Positions 55,424-64,000 of a DNA stretch of 64,000 nucleotides are shown here, one piece after another. The stretch's first letter is position 1, and each line of letters opens with the position of its first letter. The DNA is from Otatea glauca (Eukaryota; Streptophyta; Magnoliopsida; Poales; Poaceae): assembly GCA_036346275.1 (NCBI GenBank), contig CM070727.1, positions 6,625,760 through 6,689,759 of the forward strand. The letters are read 5' to 3'. The notes beneath the pieces were generated by a model. That model searched no databases. It saw nothing but the letters and a program-made list of their open reading frames with translations, and was not told where the DNA came from. The position numbers and the translations under genes are program-made.

Positions 55424-58400
55424 CTAACTGCTTTGTTCTTCATCGAGGGCGACCTGCGGCGAGACATGGCTGGCAATCTCCCGAGCGTGCGGCTCGACCA
55501 AGAGCTCGAACCTGTCGATCTCTCCATCGGTCCGGTTCCCGGCGACGCCGCTGCTCACCACCGCGAGGTCAATTCCATCATAGTGCGAGATGGTGTTGAC
55601 GGCGCGAGGAAGCTCCAAGCGCCGCGCCAGCAATCACCGCCCTCTCGACGCGCTCCGGCACTCGGGCTAGCAAGGGCGCCAGAGCGCTCGGGCCCGCCAC
55701 TGCTCTAAGGACACGGGTGCACACGTCCTGGCCGGCCTTGCGAAGGGCCTCGATTACGTAGCGGCTTCGTCCCGACCCTCTTCGGCAACCTTCAGCGCCG
55801 CCAGAGCCGTGTCCCGTGCCGTGACCGCCTCGTCACGGGCCTGCTGGGCGTCCTTCCGCTCCTCAACGGCGAGGCCCAAGTTCTTCTGCACCTCTGTAGA
55901 TGGCAACGGCGCTAAATGATCGCGACTTACGAAAAGCGCCCGCAGAATCAAATAAGAAGTTGAGACCCTTACCGGCCGCGGAGTTCGCCAGGTTGCCGAC
56001 CTCTTGCTTGACCGCCTCGTAGGAGGTCCTCAAGGAGGTCAGGTCCTTCCGAGCGGCCTCCCGCTCGGAGCGGACTCGGTCGGCGTCCTTCCGAGCCTGG
56101 TCTCGCTCGATCCGCAGACGGGTTGCCTGCGCTTGCGCTGCCCCCTCTGCGGTGGTGGCGGCGTCCCTAGCGCTGGTGGCCTCTGCCAGGGAGGACTCGA
56201 GCTCCGCCACCTTCGTCCTCAGGGACTGGGCCCCCAGGCGCTCATCGAAGAGAGCCTTAGTGGCCCCCTCAAACTCCTGGCGGACCTTCGCCGCCTCCGA
56301 CCGCCTCACGCTCAGCGCCTCTTGAGCTAAGCGCAACTCAAGGCGCAGCCGGTCGCACTCTTCCACGCAGTCGCCCACTGGGTGTCCGAGCGCCGCAGAA
56401 GCTCAGCTTTGCCCTCCGAGCAAGCCCGCAGATGCTGCAAGGTGCGGACTATCCGTTAGACTCACGGCGCGTACGTCAGAATTTTACAAGTTGGGTTCTT
56501 TCGTCAACTTACCGAGCTGATCGACCGGACTCCCCCGACCATCGCGTCCAACGCTCGACTGGAAGATTCTAGACAAAGAGTCAGACCCTTTCGGACCTGC
56601 TCCATCTCTGCTTCGGCGTCCAGAGTGCCTTGCTGAAGAGCGACCCACTCGCTCTCTTCCGTTCCGCCCATCGACCCCGACTCAGGGGCCTCTCCCGGCA
56701 GCGGGCCCCTGGTCGTCTGCTCGGGCGGGGCGCTACCCGTCCAGAGCACCATCGGCAACGACGGTGGAACTGGTCCCCCGGGGGTCCCCTCGGCGACCTG
56801 CGCCTGCGGGACCTCGGTCGGCACCTCCCCCAGGGGCGAGGGGTCGAGCACCTCCGGCACCAGCGCCGTCTCGACCGGCACGATCGCCGGCAGCGCTGCC
56901 GTCTCTGCCTCCGCGAGGATGACCATGTCAAACGGCGGTGTCCCCAATCGAGGCGTCGGAAGCTCCTTGCCAGCCTCGGCCTCGTGGGCAGGCGCGCCCT
57001 CGGCCGCCAGCACCACGATCGGCGCCGACCCGATTAGCGCCTCGGGAACCTCCTGCGGCATTGCCCCTTGCGGAACCGCCACAGGACGCGCCACGGTCAC
57101 ACCCGTATAGGCGCTGCACATCACAAACACTTAAAAGCGGTTCGGGCGACTTTGCTGCAAATATGTCTGAACAAAAGAAAAAGAAGTACTTACTGAGCCG
57201 AGCGGGTGCGCGGCAGGCGCGCCCTCTTCGCCGGTCCCCCTCCGAGGCGGATCTGCGGCGGCTTCCCCGGCCGCCCGCCGAGGGCGCGACGATGACGGCG
57301 ACCGCGCGATCACCCTCCGCCCGAGGTCCCTCGGCCGCGGAGCCTGTGGTGTCGCCCTCCGGCAGGTCCACGCCCGGACCGCCGCCGGTCAACGGGTCGG
57401 AAGGGAACCCACAGTACGCGTGACCGGGGGTACTTCCGCTGCTGTCGGTGGAGGTTGCACATACAGCAGTGGCCTTCGACACGTCCTCACCACGCGCGGC
57501 CCTCGCCGCGCGCTCCTTCTTCTTCTTCTTCCTCCTCTCCTTCTTCGCTTCTTGCGGGAGGAGTCGAGCTCCGCGGCCTTCGCTCGGGCTGTCGCCCTCG
57601 CCTCCTTATCTCCCGGGAGCGGCGCCCGGGAGGACATGCCCAAGAGCCCCTAGAAGATAAAAAGCACCGGTCAGACCAGGCGTTAAACGCAAAGAAAAGA
57701 GGGGCGGGAAGAAGTCCGGCCGACCTACCAGATTTGGAGGGTGGGCCGCCGAGAATGGCTCCGGGTGGCCGCCCGCCGCCTCCGTAGCGCTTCCTCCCAT
57801 GACGGCGGCCACCCGGGCTTCGACCTCCGTCGCGGCCAGCTCAGGCTCCGCCATCCTCATCCGGTCGGACGCCCCCTCGTAGCGGAACAGGGGGCGGGGT
57901 CTGTGCGCAAGAGGTTGCACGCGCATCCTCATAAAGGCACGCACGACCACGTCCCCGCTGAGCCCTTGCCTCCTTAGGGCCCTGAACTGCTCCACGATCA
58001 GGGCCACCTTATTCTTCTCTCGCTTCTCGGCGCCCCAGTTCCACTCCTCCCCCGCCACGGGAAGTTTGCCGGTGAAGGGCGGGGCGCTGTCTCCGACGTT
58101 CTGAGCATAGAACCACTCAGAGCGCCATCCCTTGTTGGACGATGGCAGCTTGACCTCGAGGTACTCCGTGCTCGGCGGACGAAGGTGGAGGGCGAGCCAC
58201 CAATGGGCGCCGCGGCGTCCGTTGGCTTGTCCTTTCAGAGCCTCGCTTGGAAGAAATGCCTCCACAGCGCCCAATGCGGCTCGATTCCCAGAAAAGCCTC
58301 GCAGAGCGTGATGAATATGGCGATGTGGAGGACCCCATTGGGGTTAAGATGGTGCGCCTCCGCCTTGTAGTGGAAGAGCAGCCCTCGGACGAACGGGTGC

Positions 58401-58582
58401 AGCGGCAAGCCGAAGCCGCGCTCGAAGAAAGAGGCAAGCACCACGACCTCGTCGTCCCCCGGCGAGGGGGCAGCCGCTCCCGTCGGCACCCTCCAACCGG
58501 GGAGATCTTGCGCAGGGAGGAAGCCCTTCTTCACCATGCTGAGCGCGCGGCTGGCCTGGGCAGAGCACTCCGGCCACGACAT
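55424..58582 (-). pseudogene. Antisense, spliced gene of the Tat element (putative gypsy-type transposon domain)
   Basis: Reading from ATG at 58582 on the minus strand: FGLPLHPFVRGLLFHYKAEA, HHLNPNGVLHIAIFITLCEA, FLGIEPHWALWRHFFQ, then VKLPSSNKGWRSEWFYAQN. This is the conserved domain found in antisense ORFs of grass Tat elements. A basic stretch (RKKRRRRGGRRRRR), a proline/glutamate-rich part and a long Ala/Arg/Glu coiled coil (57100 to 55750) follow, ending near 55424. Four introns of 78-80 bases with canonical GT/AG signals on the minus strand fit the reading frame: 57650-57728, 57114-57193, 56435-56512 and 55895-55972. One frameshift near 58240 joins the two halves of the first domain, so this copy is probably dead. 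The function of the protein is unknown; a nucleic-acid or structural role is only a guess. Confidence 0.8.
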
Positions 58583-59495
58583 CCTTGCGAAAGAGGCAAC
58601 GGAAAGGCGAGGAGAAGAGAAGGCTGAGTTTTCTTTTCCTTGGCTCTTTGTTGTTCCTTTTTTGTCTTAGGGACAGGAAGCGAGGAAAGCAAGCAAGCGT
58701 AACTACTCAAAGTGCCGACAAAGAACGATATATAGAAGACAAGCGGCGCCGACCGAGCAGCACCCCTCGGCGAGCGTCGTGTCCACTCACGCCACTGGTA
58801 ACTCCGGTTTCCAATTCCACTCGCATTTAAATCGACAAAACGGCAGAGCCATAAAGCCGCCGCCGGGCAAGGCCCCTGTAACCTCTCGGTCTCGCCTTGA
58901 GGCGGGGCGGTTGCTCTGGGCGCGGCGAGGCCAATCCCAGGCGTGTGGCCCGAAATGGCAAATGCTCGGGCTTCTGGGGCCCGGCTAAAAGCTGCGGGTT
59001 CAAAAGGCCTACCCCACCAGATGGGCATAAGGCCGCCCCAGCGAAACTTGAGCGAGGGGCAAGTATGAGGTGAGCCCCACGGTGGGCCCTCGGTTAGGTC
59101 GGCTGACGACCCAATCACCTCTACTCGCGTCCGAGACCATACTTCACACTCTCCCGGGAGCTCATCGATGAGCGACGGCCACCGTGTGCTCGGGTCGGCG
59201 GACGATCCGAGGCCCATACGGATTGAGTAGAAAGGTTTCTTATGGGTCGCCCCACGGCAGGCCAGGACACCCTACTGGGACCGTCCGCCGGAAGGGTCCC
59301 CTTGGCGGGACCTCCGGGACCCACTCGGACTACTACGTATAAGCTCCACGAGCACGGCGTTCAAACCAACGCGGGTAAACGCGCGTCGCTCACCCCCTCC
59401 AGGTCCCACACCTGCGGATGGGGTATACGTGTGGGATAGACGGCGGCCACTCCTCTCGCAGCTACCCTCGCCAGACGAGGACTCGGGATGGATGC
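58583..59495. other. Region upstream of the antisense gene
   Basis: Presumed promoter and leader of the antisense gene plus spacer. I see no clear TATA box on the minus strand and no protein domain. A repeated phrase around 59280-59340 is GC-rich but not periodic. Confidence 0.35.
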
Positions 59496-59579
59496 CCCAC
59501 GTCCAGCTACGACGTAAAACGAGCCCACGTCCAGCTACGACGTAAAACGAGCCCACGTCCAGCTACGACGTAAAACGAG
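59496..59579 (+). repeat. 28-bp tandem repeat, three copies
   Basis: CCCACGTCCAGCTACGACGT followed by AAAACGAG repeats at 59496, 59524 and 59552, identical in all three. It shares AGCTACGACGT with the 83-bp array that follows. Confidence 0.93.
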
Positions 59580-60150
59580 CACTCGGACACCCGAACCTCG
59601 CGCAGAGGCATCGCGATCGTCCCTGCCGACCAAGGCACGGTCTAGCTACGACGTTAAACGAGCACTCGGACACCCGAACCTCGCGCAGAGGCATCGCGGT
59701 CGTCCCGGCCGACCAAGGCACGGTCTAGCTACGACGTTAAACGAGCACTCGGACACCCGAACCTCGCGCAGAGGCATCGCGGTCGTCCCTGCCGACCAAG
59801 GCACGGTCTAGCTACGACGTTAAACGAGCACTCGGACACGAACCTCGCGTAGAGGCATCGCGGTCGTCCCCGCCGACCAAGGCGCGGTCTAGCTACAGCG
59901 TCGGACACCCGAACCTCGCGCAGAGGCATCGCGGTCGTCCTCGCCGACCAAGGCGCGGTCTAGCTACGACGTTAAGCGAGCACTCGGACACGAACCTCGC
60001 GCAGAGGCATCGCGGTCGTCGGCCGACCAAGGCGCGGTCTAGCTACGACGTTAAGCGAGCACTCGGACACCGAACCTCGCGCAGAGGCATCGCGTCGTCT
60101 CTCGCCGACTAAGGCGCGGTCTAGCTACGACGATTAAGCGAGCAACTCGG
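59579..60150 (+). repeat. 83-bp tandem repeat, about seven copies
   Basis: GCACTCGGACACCCGAACCT recurs at 59579, 59662, 59745 and 59828 (period 83) and then at slightly shortened spacing to about 60150. Each unit also has GCAGAGGCATCGCGGTCGTC and GGTCTAGCTACGACGTTAA. The first four are nearly identical; the later three have small deletions. Confidence 0.93.
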
Positions 60151-61066
60151 ACAACTCAAGCGAAGCAAACTCATTACGAAGACATTCATAAAGAAAAGGA
60201 GATTTCATTATAGGCCAACAGGCTCAAACTTTACGCAACTTTACAATATAGTACCCAAACAGACACAAGAATAGCTAAGCTACACTACGGCAGGACTTTG
60301 TCCGCGCTAAGACCTCTTAAAACATCCGTGCGGCCTCAGTGGCACCGACGGCATGCTGGTAGGCCCTTGCCTGGTCGACGGGACAGCCGTCGCAGTCAAG
60401 GAACCGTCGACGACGCGCCCCCGGCCGCTCAGCGACATCGACGCAGCCGCACTAACTACGATCGGCGCCCTCGCGCCATCGCCTCTAGAAGGGCCCCTTG
60501 CTACCTCGAGCCTCGGGGCGACCTCAAGCGGCGATCGACGGCAGCAGAAGATCACAGCTCTGACTTCTTCCTCCGGAGTTCGCCATCGTGCAGTCGACTC
60601 ACCCAAAGCTCAGCCAAAGGGTCTTCTTCTTCTGCCACGACATCATCACCAAAGCCAAAAACTAGAGGGTGCCCCGAAGCCATTTCAAAGAGCAAAAGAA
60701 AGGATTCTCGTTTAAAGGTTTATCACTCAAGCAAGCCGTAGTGTCCTTATATACCCGAACGGAGGGAGATTAAACGTCTCCAGAACAAATGCAAGCGTCG
60801 AAAAACGAAGCGCCCTTCACCGAACCCGGCGATCCGTAAGACGAAGCAGGCGCGCGCTGCGCGGCGGCGCGTACAACGAGGTGATTCAAAGCCCCGGCGG
60901 TTGAATGCCCTGCAAAATTCCAGGCGGTGTCCGGATGCGTTGGGGTACACCGCGTAAATCGTTTGACCTAATCGATCGGACCGACCATTTGGGCCCAGTC
61001 ACTATTCTCATCCAAGCTCAACCCCCAACCGAATCTGCCGAAACCGCTCGGGTGTTCGGGGGCTAC
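60151..61066 (+). other. Tat element 3' spacer and polypurine tract
   Basis: No protein domain was recognised. GTGTTCGGGGGCTAC (about 61052-61066), directly before the 3' LTR, is the likely polypurine tract that primes plus-strand DNA synthesis. Confidence 0.55.
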
Positions 61067-61982
61067 TGACGAATACTTATAACAGGGGTACCCCAACGGC
61101 CCAAAGTGACGGGCGGCGGCCTCAAGCAGCTCAAGCCCAACAGCCGCTCCCACCCACTCTGGCGACCAAGCACCGCAAGGCCACACGAGACATCCCTTCC
61201 CGACCGATCGAGGGAAGTGTCTCCGACCAAGCAGGGCTCCCGACCTCCGCAGCAGGACGGGGTTCCCCGGCTCCGACCAAGTTGAGCTCCCGACTTCGCG
61301 GTGGTCGGGATCCTGACTCCGATCGTGCCAAGACAACCCCGCCAAGGGCCGCGTGTCGAAGCCTTTACCGACCAATGACCACGCACCCACGAACGGGTCA
61401 ATCGGTGACTATACAAGGGCGGTGGCTCCTTCCTAGAAGGTTTAATGGTCGACCAAGTCATGCTCCCGATCCCATCACCGGTCACATACAAGACGAAGAC
61501 ACGCTCTCCCGAGGCAATTCCCGTCATGCGCGAGAACGTCAACACTCGTAAGGTTCGCAGAGGCGGTACACCGCTTCCCGGAGAAATACCTAACCGCCCT
61601 GACCAACTAAGCTACCAACCCAGCATGGGCAAGACGGGCGATGATCAGTCAGCAGAACGAAGGACCGAAGCTCCTAGTGTAGGTCATCTCGTCCTCTCCC
61701 AATTCTCGATGCAACCTGCCCCTTCCTTTCGTATAAAAGGAGGCAGGAGCCCCAGTAGGAGAGGAAATCGAACTCATCTCGCTAAGCCATTAGCTCTCTC
61801 GCTTGTAAACTTTGTGCAGTCATCTGTACTGAAGGGAATACAACGCCACCACACGAACTGGAGTAGGTGCCTTCGGTCCGAACCAGTATACATCTTGGAC
61901 TTCTGAGTCTAACCATTCAGGGAGTGGAACGCGCGGCCCCTTAGACTTACAAATTTACTTGCCGGTGCTCGAAACGCCGACA
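61067..61982 (+). repeat. 3' LTR of the Tat element
   Basis: 916 bp, beginning TGACGAATACTTATAACAGG and ending AACGCCGACA. TATA box at 61731-61740. It is 24 bases shorter than the 5' LTR because of scattered small gaps in its first 500 bases. Confidence 0.92.
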
Positions 61983-61984
61983 GT

Positions 61985-62413
61985 CATGGTTCACAAAGCC
62001 GACGAAAATCGGTCGGATTTCGCGAAAACCGGGCTTGCCGGGCCGGTTCGGTATTAAAAACCGAACGAAAAACCGATTCGATTCAAATTCAAATTCAAAA
62101 AATTTGAAAAAAATTATGTGACGTAAACCGGTCGAAAATCGGTGAAAACCGCTCAATTTTCGATGAAATCGAGCGAAAATTGCTCAAAAATCGGCTCTAA
62201 GGAACATTCACTTGGTCTGTCGGTTTTCGACCGGTTTTTTCGAAAATTTCGACCGGTTTTTCGAGGTTTTCGACCGGTTTTCGATTTCTTTTGAATTTTT
62301 TTTCAATTTTTTTTTCTTAACTCTTCGATTTCTAACGATTTTTGGCTCGGTTTTTCTAATTTTCTAAATTCGGTTTTCGAACCGGTTTTTCGAAATCAGT
62401 TTTGTGAACCCTG
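61985..62413. mobile_element. hAT-type MITE, its left end abutting the Tat insertion
   Basis: The left end CATGGTTCACAAA and the inverted right end CAGGGTTCACAAA match at 12 of 13 bases. The 8-bp flanks are CTTGCGGT (47689-47696, now on the far side of the Tat element) and CTTGCGGC (62414-62421). CA(G)GG ends and an 8-bp duplication are typical of hAT elements. The interior is rich in self-complementary AAACCGG and CCGGTTT words. No coding capacity. Confidence 0.75.
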
Positions 62414-62421
62414 CTTGCGGC

Positions 62422-64000
62422 CACGTAACTGATGGTTTTGGGAGTTGGGATGATATACGTTCCTCGAGAACAGCAAGAGAAGCATTCACAAACTCCATGA
62501 ATTATCTCTCTCTCACACACACAAATTTGGACCACGGCCAGGCGGGCGGTTCTTGTCGTGTGGCGTGCTTGAATTTGGTCAAGCTAAATCGTCGTTCGGT
62601 TTTACACGAGACATTCTTCCTTTTTAAGTTTTGACATGATCTCGTGGATACGAGTCTATTGCTTCTATGTTTGTACTCCTCGACTAAAAATGATCTTATC
62701 TATAAATATAGGATGTATAAATATAGGATGTATTTCATATTTCTATATAAAATTAGTGTGATGTTGCCTCTATATCTTTAATAAATATCCATATTAATTT
62801 ACTTTATATTTTCTACATGCATGTATTAAATATTTCAATAGTGTTTAGTAATAATAATTATTGGTAATCAAGTCATTGTCAATAACTTCTTGATCTATGT
62901 ACTAAGAAAAAAATATGCGTTAGAAAAAAATATGCGTTGTAAACTTAGACAGAGGAAGTATCTTGAAGACGCTGACTAACTTTAAGAATACCCGTTGGCA
63001 AGGTTTTAAATCATGATTTTCACAGCTTCGTGGCAAGATTCCAAAAAAGCCACCACAGCTATCGCGGAAGCTATACTTCATCACATTTTCAGTATTAAAT
63101 TTTTTAAAAATTAAATATGTATATAATATAAGTCACCTCCAAACAAATCATAAAAACATGGTACTTTAAAAGGTATTAATATTTTTATAATAAGAATACG
63201 AGTCGAGTCCGGAATCAACAAATATGCTAATATATGTCAAAGACTATAACTGATAACTATATCATAATGTTCTTAACAATAAATACTTAATCGCTAAAAA
63301 AATAAACATTGAATTACTGAAAAAGGGCGAGATGAAGTCTTTTACTAGGTTTTCTCATAGTTCTGGCTTATAAGAGATGCATTTATACCTTCTAGTAATG
63401 TTAGATTTTAAAATAAACTCAATATTTTGGCTCGTAAGTACTTACGTACATAGAATAGTGGAGCTATCACTAGCTACAAGTTACAGTATATAGCAAAGCT
63501 ATTGCTAGCTATAACATTTTTAACTATTATAGCGGAACATTGACCAGTAGTTTCGCGTTTTAGGTAAAAAAAAACTATAGCGCACTTAAAGCTAGCTATT
63601 TAGAATACCACCTGTTAGAATAGTAACTTCTACGAGAAGTCAAAAAGATATAAATTTCGAGATAGTATCTTTGCATTTGCAACCGTCACCATAAATAGCA
63701 TTTTCCAATTTTGTCCAGAAGAAAATCTTAGTAGGTCTCTGCAGCAGATGTGCATTAGTTGTTCTAAATTCTAGTAGTAACTCCAAAAGTTTTGAAAATG
63801 CACTGGATCGATGCGCTTTGTCACAGGGGTGAAAAAGAAATAGAGAAAAGGTATGGGTTTCGGTGCAAAAGGGCGGGAGAAGAATTCAAGGTAGCAATGT
63901 TCTGCACTTCTGCTTCACCTGCCCTCTCTCCCTCCCTCCATCCATAGAGGGGTTAAAGACTTAAAGCAAAGGAAAGAACGGAGAGGTAGAGAGGAGAAAA
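62422..64000. other. Intergenic DNA to the window end
   Basis: AT-rich with no gene recognised. A short tandem duplication (TATAAATATAGGATG) lies near 62700-62732. Around 63420-63600 the words AGCTATCACTAGCTA, AAGCTATTGCTAGCTATA and AAAGCTAGCTATTT suggest a worn transposon. The last 100 bases turn CT- and then AG-rich, which could be the leader of a gene beyond the window. Confidence 0.35.

Larger units (their letters stand above)
47700..61982 (+). mobile_element. Ty3/gypsy retrotransposon, Tat type, 14.3 kb
   Basis: Two LTRs (TGACGAATAC...AACGCCGACA) enclose 12.4 kb. The flanks are GTTAT (47695-47699) and GTCAT (61983-61987), a 5-bp duplication with one mismatch. The order gag, protease, RT, RNase H, second RNase H, integrase and the antisense gene with the 'putative gypsy-type transposon' domain point to the Tat lineage of grasses. 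Everything on the plus strand is broken by frameshifts and stops. The 3' non-coding part has three separate tandem arrays. It inserted at the left edge of a hAT MITE. Confidence 0.93.

Noticed and set aside
59496..60150. A CRISPR-like array
   Set aside because: The repeats are directly adjacent with no unique spacers, in a plant retrotransposon; it is a tandem satellite-type array.

Overview
This window is nuclear DNA from a grass (Poaceae). The evidence is spliced plant genes (a GH1 beta-glucosidase, an EIN3-like factor), grass-type transposons of nearly every class (Stowaway, CACTA, MULE with a plant mobile domain, hAT MITE, Ty1/copia, Ty3/gypsy of the Tat type with its antisense ORF, a tRNA-type SINE), and GC-rich gene exons in AT-rich intergenic DNA. 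The species cannot be fixed from the sequence alone.

Layout. 1-1535: the 3' half of an apparently intact GH1 beta-glucosidase gene (plus strand), with a Stowaway MITE in one intron. 1766-8078: a complete-ended Ty1/copia element (225/229-bp LTRs, TSD TATAT) with a broken coding region. 8579-13205: three units of a 158-bp tandem repeat, split by a 4.2-kb solo-LTR-like element (minus strand). 16516-30958: a second, tandem GH1 copy, clearly a pseudogene. Its fifth coding block is split by a TG...CA element (17474-27720), which itself carries an 8.1-kb Mutator-like element (19412-27540) encoding a decayed MULE transposase and a plant mobile domain. A CACTA element (29173-30743) sits near its 3' end. 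33300-35680: an intact EIN3/EIL transcription factor gene, the only other clear host gene. 39811-46418: a second copy of the 4.2-kb solo LTR in the same orientation, with another TG...CA element (41730-44190) inside it; the whole sits in a probable MITE. 47700-61982: a 14.3-kb Ty3/gypsy element of the Tat type with two LTRs, decayed gag-pol including a second RNase H, two tandem-repeat arrays, and an antisense gene with four small introns. It landed at the very edge of a hAT-type MITE (61985-62413). The rest is AT-rich intergenic DNA.

How it fits together. The host content is one probably functional beta-glucosidase, its dead tandem duplicate, and one ethylene-signalling transcription factor. 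Everything else is transposon, in nests up to three or four deep whose order can be read from target-site duplications. The most informative items are the MULE with the plant mobile domain, the Tat element's spliced antisense gene and satellite-like arrays, the GH1 pseudogene whose exon break is dated by a target-site duplication, and the AUG-stop minimal upstream ORF of the EIL gene. All domain names come from reading motifs by eye; no database search was run.
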